A stretch of DNA of 64,000 bases from Providencia sp. R33 (GCF_019343475.1 NZ_CP072453.1:558001-622000), one strand, 5' to 3'. Positions 51,701-59,452 are shown, counted from the stretch's first letter. Translations and numbers: made by a program. Notes: generated by a model from the sequence alone, not told the origin.

Positions 51701-54269
51701 TGATTTACAAGCTAAATTAAGCCAAAATGAGCAGAACTATACCACTGCACAGGCTCAGTTGCAGCAAGCGGATACAGATTTACAGAAACTGCGTAAAGAT
51801 GTTGAAAAACAAACAGCATTGCTAAATCAAGCGAGTGATGCGCAAGTGAAAGCCATCACGGCGGATTTAAATAAACAGGTTACGTTGCTGAAACAAAAAG
51901 AAGATGGGCTGAAAAAAGCAGAAGCGGACAGCCAATCAACCCGTGATGCGCTGGCGAAGCAGCAATCTGCGGCCAAAGAGCTTGAACAGAAAAATCAGCA
52001 ATTAACGGCGCAGCTAACGGAAAAATCGCAGCAGGCCGATAAAATCCAAGCGGAATTAGTGGCTCAAACGGCGAAAGCGGCGGACAAAGCGGCGTTAGAA
52101 ACCGAGTTAGCGACGGCAAAAAAACAGTTAGCTGAACATGAATCAATGCAAAATACATTGGCGAAGCAATTGGCTGCCAGTGAAAAGCAACAGGCTGAAT
52201 TACAAGCTAAATTAAGCCAAAATGAACAAAATTTCACAACCGCTCAAGGGCAGTTGGATAAAGCTAATGCGGGCTTGCAAAAACTGCAAAAAGAGGTTGA
52301 AAAACAAACTGCATTGATAGGGCAAGAAAATGATAAACAAGTCAAAGCATTAACCCTTGACCTTAATAAGCAAGTTGCATTACTGCAACAAAAAGAAGCT
52401 GACTTGCAAAAAGCCCAAACAGAAAGCCAAGCAACGCGTGATGCATTAGCGAAGCAGCAAGCAACAGAGAAAACGCTGACTGAGCAAAATCAACAATTGG
52501 CTGCACAATTGAGTGAAAAAACTCAGCAAGCCGATAAAATTCAAGCATTATTATCTGCTCAAACGACTAAAGCAGAAGGTAAAGCTAGCTTGGAAAGTGA
52601 GTTAGCATTAGCACAAAAACAACTCGCTGAGCACCAAAGTGCACAAAATGCGTTAGCCAAACAAGTGGCTGATAGCGAAAAGAATCAAGCTGAATTGCAA
52701 GCCTTGCTTAAGAAAAATGAGCAAAATTATGTCATTGCACAAGAGCAATTAAATACCGCGAATTCAGAGCTTAAAACATTAAAAGCGAATGTTGAAACTA
52801 AAACTGCATTAATGAACCAAGCCACAAATCAGCAAATTGAAGCATTAACTGTTGATTTAAATAAACAAATTGCACTGTTAAAACAAAAAGAAGATGGCTT
52901 GAAGAAAGCAGAGGCAGATAGCCGTTTAGCGAAAGATGCGTTGACGAAACAGCAAGTGACATCGAAAGAATTAGAGCAGAAAAATCAGCAACTTTCCGCT
53001 CAATTGAAAGAGAAAACGCAGCAAGCCGATAAAATACAAGCATCACTTGTTGAGCAATCCGCTAAAGTTGCTCAGAAAATTACGTTAGAGTCGGAGCTTG
53101 CTGCGGCTAAGCAGCAATTGCAAGAGCATCAAGCTGCTCAAAATATACTTTCTAAACAATATACCGAAAGCCAGAAACAACAGCAGCAACTCCAAGCTAC
53201 ATTAACGCAAAATGAGCAAAACTATACGGCAGCTCAGAAGCAGTTGGCTCAGGCTAATGATAACTTGCAAAAACTGCAAAAAGACGTTGAAAAGCAAACT
53301 ACATTAATTGGTCAAGCAAGTGATCAGCAAGTAAAAGAATTAACGGAAAGTTTGAATAAGCAGCTAGCACAGTTGAAGCAAAAAGAAGATGCCTTGGGTA
53401 AATTGGATTTAGAGAAAAAAGCAATTCAAGATGCGCTTGCAATGCAAGAGAGTGAAAAGAAAAAACTCGAACTACAAAACTCACAATTTGTGAAACAAAC
53501 CAAAGAGCAAGAAACACAAATTAGCAAACTTGAAAACGATATTGCGGCCAAAGTTAAAAAGCAAGCAGAGGTTGAGTCTCAACTTGCTGATGCAAATAAA
53601 CAAATTAGCGCCTTGAAGTTAGACGCACAAAAGCTGAGTTCTGCAACGAAAGCAGAACAAGAATTAGCTTCTGCGAAAGAACAATTGAAAAAATTACAGG
53701 CGGAGTTAGATACACAAAAAGCATTTTCAAGTGATGAAGGACTTAAGTCGCAAATTATGGACTTAAACCGTCGTATAACTCTGTTGCAAGATGAAAATAA
53801 TGCGTTAAAAGGGAATGGTAAAACGGGGGCGAGCGCAGGGTTAGCGGGGCGCATACCACCAAGCAAAGATGCTAAAGTGATCGCTGAAGAGAATGACAAG
53901 AAAAACCAGAAGATAATTCAAGATATTACGGCACAAAAATACAGTAAATTGGATAACAATACATATTATAAAATTATTCAGCGTGGAACACCGATTACCG
54001 ATGTTAAAAAGAAAGACATCACCTTTATTATGAGGGAGCAGTTGACGGATGGGACAGTAACGGTAATGTATACCGATAAAAACCCAGTAACGCTGCCTTA
54101 TAATGAACTACCAACACCATTGAACTCGTTTGTTGAACGTGCAGGGGAAGGTGGGATGGTGAAAGTCTACATTAAGCCAGAAGGCGGTTATGGGGTCGCA
54201 GGGATCCCTGGTGAAATACCACCGAACTCGATGTCTATCATTGACTTGAAGATCATGAAAGTCAAATAA
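48747..54269 (+). CDS. Giant exported coiled-coil protein with degenerate FKBP-type C-terminus
   Basis: 1,840 residues. Signal-peptide-like N-terminus (MRINLRLCVSLALVTTFFSHAPKA), a Lys/Ala/Thr-rich segment (about 60-120), a globular part (about 130-235) ending in LTDLYKFGIAQGVGQLI, then about 1,450 residues of Gln/Lys/Ala/Glu-rich coiled coil, including six 165-residue repeats (482-1471). The last 105 residues (from YYKIIQRGTPITDVKK) follow the FKBP fold, with DGTV, KVYIKPEGGYG and GEIPPNSMSIIDLKI; the FD and Trp active-site positions of FKBPs are replaced, so isomerase activity is doubtful. The plan resembles Mip/FkpA (N-domain, long helix, FKBP) with an enormously expanded helix. Function unknown; probably periplasmic. 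Confidence 0.8.
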   Translation: MRINLRLCVSLALVTTFFSHAPKADKFNSVIDDFDTYLQLENEGKVKEQKQQQQPVNTQVQGYDIFSSLSTVPAPKERQKSAAANKGSKGKTTGKRKSGAASTNQVDAAKTTPAEPEKTTFSDVCAVTTNNASAPILLSSYPYLFQSNQWHPEYLARDFAKYQLVLDPLGLYSSKFARPSGIDASAYLEQLAQLIERQQLTDLYKFGIAQGVGQLISYNNLLNDEQLVAELINHNKSVAQLTQTIAEKEFEINQLNEDVKQNKNQIAQLQALLNSSSDDQSLIDTLNRKLAEAEKTIEQKQNNLTQLSQENQQTQETIAQLEKQLNESAIEQSKIKQQLAEKEQLYAAANVKIEQLTADIAKLELDAKNQLQLAGNTDEQVKLVTNELLQQKELLKQKEIELNTAKSEKDDVQSALNAQQAGTKQLEQQNQQLLAQLAEKEQLAEKIQASLIEKTAQADQKVALEKALKEAQTAQSMLVDQLAASEKQQAELQAKLSQNEQDYATAQAQLQQADTDLQKLHKDVEKQTALLNQASDEQVKAITADLNKQVALLKQKEDGLKKAEADSQSTRDALAKQQSAAKELEQKNQQLTAQLTEKSQQADKIQAELVAQTAKAADKAALESELATAKKQLAEHESMQNTLAKQLAASEKQQADLQAKLSQNEQNYATAQAQLQQADTDLQKLRKDVEKQTALLNQASDAQVKAITADLNKQVALLKQKEDGLKKAEADSQSTRDALVKQQSAAKELEQKNQQLTAQLTEKSQQADKIQAELVAQTAKAADKAALETELATAKKQLAEHESMQNTLAKQLAASEKQQADLQAKLSQNEQNYATAQAQLQQADTDLQKLRKDVEKQTALLNQASDAQVKAITADLNKQVALLKQKEDGLKKAEADSQSTRDALVKQQSAAKELEQKNQQLTAQLTEKSQQADKIQAELVAQTAKAADKAALETELATAKKQLAEHESMQNTLAKQLAASEKQQADLQAKLSQNEQNYTTAQAQLQQADTDLQKLRKDVEKQTALLNQASDAQVKAITADLNKQVTLLKQKEDGLKKAEADSQSTRDALAKQQSAAKELEQKNQQLTAQLTEKSQQADKIQAELVAQTAKAADKAALETELATAKKQLAEHESMQNTLAKQLAASEKQQAELQAKLSQNEQNFTTAQGQLDKANAGLQKLQKEVEKQTALIGQENDKQVKALTLDLNKQVALLQQKEADLQKAQTESQATRDALAKQQATEKTLTEQNQQLAAQLSEKTQQADKIQALLSAQTTKAEGKASLESELALAQKQLAEHQSAQNALAKQVADSEKNQAELQALLKKNEQNYVIAQEQLNTANSELKTLKANVETKTALMNQATNQQIEALTVDLNKQIALLKQKEDGLKKAEADSRLAKDALTKQQVTSKELEQKNQQLSAQLKEKTQQADKIQASLVEQSAKVAQKITLESELAAAKQQLQEHQAAQNILSKQYTESQKQQQQLQATLTQNEQNYTAAQKQLAQANDNLQKLQKDVEKQTTLIGQASDQQVKELTESLNKQLAQLKQKEDALGKLDLEKKAIQDALAMQESEKKKLELQNSQFVKQTKEQETQISKLENDIAAKVKKQAEVESQLADANKQISALKLDAQKLSSATKAEQELASAKEQLKKLQAELDTQKAFSSDEGLKSQIMDLNRRITLLQDENNALKGNGKTGASAGLAGRIPPSKDAKVIAEENDKKNQKIIQDITAQKYSKLDNNTYYKIIQRGTPITDVKKKDITFIMREQLTDGTVTVMYTDKNPVTLPYNELPTPLNSFVERAGEGGMVKVYIKPEGGYGVAGIPGEIPPNSMSIIDLKIMKVK
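50190..53159 (+). repeat. Six tandem 495-bp (165-residue) coiled-coil repeats
   Basis: Units start at 50190, 50685, 51180, 51675, 52170 and 52665, each opening with a variant of LAASEKQQAELQAKLSQNEQ. The first four (50190-52169) are nearly identical at DNA level; the last two are diverged, and partial units flank both ends (before 50190 and from 53160). All units keep the reading frame and exact length. Confidence 0.92.
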
Positions 54270-54296
54270 CTGAAAAAGTAGTTTAGGTTTTGAAAG

Positions 54297-54330
54297 GGCG
54301 ATTTGTCACTAAGGCAAATTGCCTTTTTTA
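54297..54330 (+). terminator. Terminator after the coiled-coil gene
   Basis: Stem GGCGATTTG/CAAATTGCC (54297-54305 with 54315-54323; one wobble) followed by seven T residues. Confidence 0.87.
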
Positions 54331-54360
54331 TGACGAAGAGTTGATAATGGAAAAGGATGA

Positions 54361-54391
54361 TAAAAAGAAAGGTTTTTTTGGTTGCCTTTCT
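54361..54391 (-). terminator. Terminator of the ExsA-like gene (minus strand)
   Basis: On the minus strand AGAAAGG/CCTTTCT (54385-54391 with 54366-54372) is followed by TTTTA, about 75 bp beyond the stop of the AraC-family gene. Confidence 0.6.
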
Positions 54392-54463
54392 GCCAGATTA
54401 TAGTTAAATCAGAAATTTCTATAACTGACAGGGCATGTGTCTATGCTCGAGTTTATTGAGTAA

Positions 54464-55285
54464 TTAAGCTGTTATTCTTGATTTACTCGGGGTGTAACCA
54501 AATCGTTTTCGATAACTTTGTGTAAAATAAGATTGGCTAGAGAAACCTGCTTCCATCGAAATCTCAACAATGCTCATTGCAGTATTTACCAATAATTGGT
54601 GTGCATACATGATCCGTTTTTCACTGATCCATGAACGGGGTGATGTTGCGTACACGGTATGAAATAGCTCCTTGAATGTTGTTAAGCCCATGCCAAAGGT
54701 ACGAGCGAATTCACTTAACTTCCACTCTTTTAAATAGTTATTTTCCATAAATAATTGCAATCGTTGAGCTTGGCGGTTACTTAATTGCTTAAAGTTAGAA
54801 AGTAAGATAGCACCTTGTTCACTATAGGATAATAACAGCAATAATTCGCTGACGCGTAATGATACGATGACCTCAGGGTAATCATGGTTGATGATTGCAT
54901 TTAGGCTGTTTTTGATATCATCAATTAAAGAATACGAGGTAAATTTGATAATATCGGATGATGTGTCTTCAAATCGTTCAATTTCACTCAGTTGTGAACC
55001 ATGGAGAGTAATAAACTCACGTAAAAAATCATCCTCTAAGCCTATCCAAATCAGCTGGCAATCTGTTGTGAAGTCAGCTGACTGGAATGAATAAGAGCCT
55101 TGCTTATGGTATAGAATATCGCCTGCATCTAAGGTTTGCACATTCGCTGGGGTTTCCAGTAATAAAGTTCCTGTTTCAACGATAATGATCCCCTTGGAGG
55201 TCAGGTCGATAATGGTGTGAGCCATCCCTTTATCGATGGTCATTTTTTTTATAACTTGCTGATTTAAATTGCTTTTAATTTGCAT
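54464..55285 (-). CDS. AraC-family regulator, ExsA/LcrF-like
   Basis: 273 residues from ATG 55285 (AGGTG 6-7 bp upstream; GTG 55294 also possible). It aligns along its length with Pseudomonas ExsA and Yersinia LcrF/VirF, transcriptional activators of Ysc-type type III secretion: QLSNRQAQRLQLFMENNYLK, EWKLSEFARTFGMGLTTFKE, SPRSWISEKRIMYAHQLL and EAGFSSQSYFTQSYRKRFGY are almost the ExsA sequence. The N-terminal domain, which in ExsA binds the anti-activator ExsD, is also similar (YHKQGSYSF, LIWIGLEDDFL). No secretion, exsB, exsC or exsD gene is visible here. It is convergent with the coiled-coil operon and has a long AT-rich upstream region. Confidence 0.85.
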   Translation of the reverse strand: MQIKSNLNQQVIKKMTIDKGMAHTIIDLTSKGIIIVETGTLLLETPANVQTLDAGDILYHKQGSYSFQSADFTTDCQLIWIGLEDDFLREFITLHGSQLSEIERFEDTSSDIIKFTSYSLIDDIKNSLNAIINHDYPEVIVSLRVSELLLLLSYSEQGAILLSNFKQLSNRQAQRLQLFMENNYLKEWKLSEFARTFGMGLTTFKELFHTVYATSPRSWISEKRIMYAHQLLVNTAMSIVEISMEAGFSSQSYFTQSYRKRFGYTPSKSRITA

Positions 55286-55294
55286 TATAGTCAC

Positions 55295-56176
55295 CTAAGT
55301 AGTCGTATTCATACTGTTTAAACATTACTATCGAAATTAAATATCAAAAAATGAAAATTCCTTGATATAAAAAATCGACATTACTTGTATGGTTGAAATT
55401 ATATAAATCGATTATTTATGTGTCATTTTGTTATTTTAAATATAAATAAATGTTTCAAAATATAGTTTTTCCGATTTAATTTGTTTTTTAACTCGGTTTT
55501 ACTATAGTGATTAATTTCCTGTTTTTATAATATTCCAGTGTTATGGGTAACATCTGGTTTATTGTTCTGGTTTGATTGTTTCAGCCAGTTGTAAATTTTT
55601 TATTGTTTTTCACGCTTTACTCGTGTTTTTTTTCGTTTTTGTATAGAGTCATCATTTTTAGTGCAGTAATCGGTTTTATTGCCATGTTAATAATTGATTA
55701 AACATTCGTAAAAAACATAAATAATAAATAATTCTTATGTTTTAATTAATTGTTTACTTAAGTTATTTATTTAAATAATCGATGTGATTGATTATTTTTA
55801 TCAAGATGGCGTTTAAATGTATGATAATGAGACCTATGTCTCTATTTTTAATTGATAGATGGCGTTAATGGTTTTAATAGGTAATATAAATATAGATTTT
55901 AGTAATTAGTTATTTTGAGTTACTATTTTTTAGTGGGACATATCTCAGTCATAAATAGTCAGTGTTAAGGTGATGGATTCCGGTGTTTCTCATTTTTAGA
56001 TTTATGCATAAAAGGTGTCTATATAAAAAAGCATAAATATATCAGTTGGATATTGATAATTTCTTAATGGTGAGAAAAAACAGAAAGAATAAGACTACCT
56101 TATGTAAATAAGTATAAAAAAACGTAGCTTCCGCTTATGTGGATTATGCTGTGATGTTTCTGCTCTTAAGTTAATT
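55295..56176 (+). other. AT-rich 880-bp gap upstream of the ExsA-like gene
   Basis: No credible open frame or RNA gene seen. Extremely AT-rich with many A/T tracts, as expected of an H-NS-silenced regulatory region of horizontally acquired DNA. A small GAGAC/GTCTC hairpin at 55829-55842 is followed by TATTTTTA, but its role is unclear. Confidence 0.5.
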
Positions 56177-56545
56177 CTACTTATTTATGTCTTGGCTCTG
56201 TGATGTACGCTTATTAACTTTAGCAGGAAGATCGGGAACAGGCTTACGATCATCAAGTAAGTGCCGAATGGCGAGTATTGGGTGGTGTAATAACATTTTA
56301 GGGCCAGCCCAGCGCATCACTAACTTCATTTGTTCTCGCATCTTGGGTTGATAGCAGTGAATAGGGCATTGCTTACAGGCAGGTTTTTCTTCGCCATAGC
56401 GGCATTTCTCTAAGCGATTAACGGCATAATCGAAAAGCGTTTGATAATAATCTGGTGTGTCACTGGCTGCTGGGTGCGCTTTTTCATAGATATTAATCAT
56501 TTTTTCAATCGTTTTAATTTCCCGATTTATTCGTTTGCCAGCCAT
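56177..56545 (-). CDS. ygbA: Nitrous-oxide-stimulated-promoter family protein YgbA
   Basis: 122 residues. Conserved cysteine cluster CRYGEEKPACKQCPIHCY, probably binding metal or an Fe-S cluster, and REQMKLVMRWAGPKMLLHHPILAIRHLLD. YgbA belongs to the NsrR regulon in E. coli and supports recovery from nitrosative stress. An NsrR-like palindrome lies 24 bp upstream of the ATG. The C-terminal tail is polar and variable. Confidence 0.88.
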   Translation of the reverse strand: MAGKRINREIKTIEKMINIYEKAHPAASDTPDYYQTLFDYAVNRLEKCRYGEEKPACKQCPIHCYQPKMREQMKLVMRWAGPKMLLHHPILAIRHLLDDRKPVPDLPAKVNKRTSQSQDINK

Positions 56546-56568
56546 GATAACCCCTCATCGCGCAATAA

Positions 56569-56591
56569 AACATGTATTTAATATACATGTT
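56569..56591 (-). promoter_or_regulatory. NsrR-type operator upstream of ygbA
   Basis: AACATGTATTT-A-ATATACATGTT: two 11-bp halves around a central base with perfect outer arms AACATGTAT/ATACATGTT, matching the 11-1-11 NsrR consensus AANATGCATTT-N-AAATGCATNTT. It predicts repression of ygbA by the NO-sensing Fe-S repressor NsrR. Confidence 0.75.
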
Positions 56592-56666
56592 AATGGTTTC
56601 AATAGAAAGCTTATGGGGGCTTAATGAGAGATTCTTTGATAGAGTTCAATAAATTTGGGGATAATG

Positions 56667-56700
56667 AAAAAGAGGGTTAACCAATGGGCTACCCTCTTTA
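56667..56700 (-). terminator. Terminator after the ydcH-like gene
   Basis: Minus strand: AGAGGGT/ACCCTCT (56691-56697 with 56671-56677), then TTTTTC. It separates the ydcH-like gene from ygbA. Confidence 0.75.
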
Positions 56701-56759
56701 ACTGAAACCACTTGGATACTCAATAAAAAGATAAACTTATTGAGTCTATCTTTAATAGG

Positions 56760-56972
56760 TTACAGACTAGATTGCATTATTTTTTGCATTTCATCTTTAA
56801 GATGTAATTTTTCTTTTTTTAATTTGACGACATGCTCGTTGTAGCCAGCGCCAGAAGGGCCTTCGAGTTTACTAATTTCTTTATCGAGTTGATGATGCTT
56901 TTCATACAGCGTTTGAAAACGGGGATGGGTGGATACTAATTTTGAAACTAAATCTTGATCTGCTGATAACAT
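56760..56972 (-). CDS. ydcH: YdcH/DUF465 family small protein
   Basis: 70 residues, helical hairpin: HPRFQTLYEKHHQLDKEISK, LEGPSGAGYNEHVVKLKKEK, LHLKDEMQKIM, aligning with E. coli YdcH over the whole length. Function unknown. AGGAGG lies just before ATG 56972. Monocistronic with its own terminator. Confidence 0.85.
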   Translation of the reverse strand: MLSADQDLVSKLVSTHPRFQTLYEKHHQLDKEISKLEGPSGAGYNEHVVKLKKEKLHLKDEMQKIMQSSL

Positions 56973-57239
56973 ACTACCTCCTCAGAATGTATTAAGCCTC
57001 AAATTTAGTATAATCAGTGCGTATATTTTGTGCATTAAATTAGCGAGTAATTTACATACTTTTTATCATTTTTATGATCCTTATACTAAAATTAAGTATT
57101 ATTACGCCTATCTACTGTGGCAAACCTATATTTTTGTAATTAAGAATCATCTATAGTGATAATTGTAGTGTAATTGACTTACTATGTAGTGGAACTTAGA
57201 GTTTTTAATTGATTTTCTCTTTTGAAATAGGAATAAATG

Positions 57240-57716
57240 ATGAAGAAAGCGATTTTATCTGTAATGGCAGCGGCACTTGTCTCATCTTGTGCAGTAGCAA
57301 CGGAGGACTTGGAAAAGATCGCACCATATCCAAAAGCAGAATCAGGTATGACTCGTCATGTGATTCAACTCGCGAACCAGCAAAATGAAAATAACTTTAT
57401 GGTTGAGCTGGTCATTGGTAAAACGATTAAAGCAGATTGTAACCACCAGTGGTTTATGGGTGATCTTGATAAGAAAACTTTAGACGGTTGGGGTTATGAT
57501 TACTATAAACTGGATGAAATTAAAGGGCCTGCATCAACGATGATGGCTTGTACTAAGCCAGCTGAGAACCGTTTTATTACCACGCAATTAGGTGATGATG
57601 CGTTTGTTCGTTATAACAGCAAACTCCCTATCGTTGTTTATGCGCCAGCTGATATGGATGTAAAATATCGTGTTTGGTCAACAGACGATAAGTTAATTGA
57701 TTCCACCAAAAAATAA
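57240..57716 (+). CDS. eco: Ecotin, serine protease inhibitor
   Basis: Periplasmic dimeric inhibitor of trypsin-fold proteases such as neutrophil elastase. 158 residues: signal peptide, DLEKIAPYPKAESGMTRHVIQL, then the reactive loop STMMAC with Met at P1, as in E. coli ecotin, DGWGYDYYKLDEIKG and the C-terminal RYNSKLPIVVYAP...DVKYRVW. Two cysteines (DCN and MMAC) form the conserved disulfide. The second ATG (57240) has the better spacing to AGGA. The signal peptide ends VSSCAVA, which could also be read as a lipobox. Confidence 0.95.
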   Translation: MKKAILSVMAAALVSSCAVATEDLEKIAPYPKAESGMTRHVIQLANQQNENNFMVELVIGKTIKADCNHQWFMGDLDKKTLDGWGYDYYKLDEIKGPASTMMACTKPAENRFITTQLGDDAFVRYNSKLPIVVYAPADMDVKYRVWSTDDKLIDSTKK

Positions 57717-57721
57717 ATAAA

Positions 57722-57751
57722 AAATGCCGCTGATTAGCGGCATTTTTTATC
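57722..57751 (+). terminator. Terminator after ecotin
   Basis: Stem AATGCCGC/GCGGCATT with loop TGATTA and TTTTT tail; it also separates the convergent usp gene. Confidence 0.87.
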
Positions 57752-57758
57752 CCATATT

Positions 57759-58196
57759 TTAGCGGATCACAAAGACCGATGTTTTTGCATGGCGAACAAT
57801 AGCAGACGCGGTTGAACCTAATAAATAGGTTGAAGTGCTAGGGTGGTGTGAACCTACCATAATTAAATCCGCATTAATTTCTTGTGCATAATCCAAGATT
57901 TCATCTTTCGCTGATCCAATGCTTACTTTGCAACTAATCTGATTATCTGGCACTTTGATATTTTTAATTATTTCTTCTAATGCTCTCATCGCCAAAATTG
58001 AGCGTTCCGCTGAGTCTTTCTGACTCTCGGGCAGAGCGGCAATTTCAATACCAAAGAATAATTCAACACTAGGAATGACGGATAAAAAATGAATTTCAGG
58101 CGCCCCCAACATGGCTAAGGCTTCAACGTGTTTTATGATGTCCTGATTCAATTCATCCTCTAACAAATCAATCGGAACTAGAATTTTTTTATACAT
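57759..58196 (-). CDS. uspF: Universal stress protein, UspF-like
   Basis: 145 residues from MYKKILVPIDLLEDEL (the Met at 58211 would add five unrelated residues). Rossmann-like Usp fold with the ATP-binding end motif GSHHPSTSTYLLGSTASAIVRHA. Closest in memory to E. coli UspF (IPVDIS..., [23 protein letters not shown]); UspG is a second possibility. Monocistronic. Confidence 0.85.
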   Translation of the reverse strand: MYKKILVPIDLLEDELNQDIIKHVEALAMLGAPEIHFLSVIPSVELFFGIEIAALPESQKDSAERSILAMRALEEIIKNIKVPDNQISCKVSIGSAKDEILDYAQEINADLIMVGSHHPSTSTYLLGSTASAIVRHAKTSVFVIR

Positions 58197-58496
58197 AGCC
58201 ACCTCATCCATATGTTATTTGAAACCGATTATAGCAATTCACTATTTATATACTATAAGTTAAATAAGATAGAAGAAATGCTATTAAGTGCGCATTTATC
58301 GCTATTATTAAATAATGAGTGCTTTCGTAACCAAAAGTAAAGAATAACCATTTTCATCTACACTAACTGGTTACAATTTATGATGAGACATTTAACATTT
58401 AATGTGCGAATATTGGCTGAGTGTTTATTTAACTTATTGATTTAAAAAGTTTATTTAAATGATAATTATTTTGTTTTTCATTAAAGAAATGACGAT
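58197..58496 (+). other. Divergent intergenic region between usp and the CDF transporter
   Basis: 300 bp, AT-rich, no gene seen; it must hold both promoters, which I cannot place. Confidence 0.4.
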
Positions 58497-59426
58497 ATGA
58501 ATAAAAATGAAGCAGTGACTCAGCCAAGCAAGGAATTCGTGGTTCAGCAGGCTAAATTTAAGGCAGCGAAAAAAAGCACGTTGATAAGTGTGTTGGTCAA
58601 TACGCTGTTATCTATTTGGCAGATTATTATTGGTGTTTTCTCCCATTCATCGGGTTTAATCGCGGATGGGATCCATACATTATCCGATTTGATCGCAGAT
58701 TTTGTTGTTTTAATCGCCAATAAAAAGAGCCACAAAAAGCCAGATGAAGACCACCCTTATGGGCATTTTCGTTATGAAAATGGGGCATCATTAATTTTGG
58801 GGATTATTTTATTGATTGTTGGGGTGGGAATGGTGTGGTCTGCCATTGAGAAGCTGCTCAATCCTGATTTGATCCCTGAAGTTCACATGATTGCATTAGT
58901 GGCAGCTTTGATTGCGTTAGTTGCAAAGGAAGGTTTATTCCGTTACATGCTACACGTGGCAAAAAAAGTCAATTCGAGCATGTTGGTTGCAAATGCATGG
59001 CATGCACGTTCTGACGCCGCATCTTCTTTGGTCGTAGCGATTGGTATTGTTGGTAACTTATGTGGGCTGCGTATATTCGATCCTCTCGCTGCGATGATTG
59101 TAGGGACATTTGTTTTCAGGATGGGCTTTAAATTTACCAACCAATCAATGCAAGATTTAATGGATAAAGGTGCAGATGAAGAGACATTGCAAGAAATTCG
59201 TGATGTATTAGATAACATCGATGAATTATCGGGCTACCATGATTTAAAAACCCGTAAATCAGGAGATTTTTTATTAGTTGATGTGCATTTAGAGCTTGAT
59301 GGAAATATGAGTATCACACAAGGGCATGATATTGCTGTTAATACACGTAAAAAATTGATGAAAAATCCACAGATTTTAGATGTGATGACTCACTTAGATC
59401 CCTACGATAAGTACACCAAACATTAA
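58497..59426 (+). CDS. Cation diffusion facilitator (CDF) metal transporter
   Basis: 309 residues. Inner-membrane divalent metal/H+ antiporter. About six membrane helices: STLISVLVNTLLSIWQIIIG, the second carrying HSSGLIADGIHTLSDLIAD, LILGIILLIVGVGMVW, MIALVAALIALVAK, a fifth with NAWHARSDAASSLVVAIGIV, and PLAAMIVGTFVFRMG. The metal-site residues are D/H in DGIHTLSD and H/D in HARSD. The cytosolic C-terminal domain (GYHDLKTRKSGDFLLVDVHL) is present. Metal specificity (Zn, Fe, Mn) is not decided; the site is unlike ZitB (HxxxD in both helices), nearer to the FieF/MamM side. Confidence 0.88.
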   Translation: MNKNEAVTQPSKEFVVQQAKFKAAKKSTLISVLVNTLLSIWQIIIGVFSHSSGLIADGIHTLSDLIADFVVLIANKKSHKKPDEDHPYGHFRYENGASLILGIILLIVGVGMVWSAIEKLLNPDLIPEVHMIALVAALIALVAKEGLFRYMLHVAKKVNSSMLVANAWHARSDAASSLVVAIGIVGNLCGLRIFDPLAAMIVGTFVFRMGFKFTNQSMQDLMDKGADEETLQEIRDVLDNIDELSGYHDLKTRKSGDFLLVDVHLELDGNMSITQGHDIAVNTRKKLMKNPQILDVMTHLDPYDKYTKH

Positions 59427-59452
59427 TAGAATTGTTACCGATATGTTTTCGA

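Noticed and set aside
50371..52158. Four minus-strand 92-100-codon open frames spaced 495 bp apart
   Set aside because: Mirror frames of the tandem coiled-coil repeats; they recur only because the repeat does, are identical in composition bias and have no ribosome sites.
54464..55285. Assignment of the AraC regulator to SPI-1 InvF/HilD or to a sugar regulator
   Set aside because: Sequence agreement with ExsA/LcrF in both halves is far stronger than with InvF, HilD or sugar-responsive AraC proteins.
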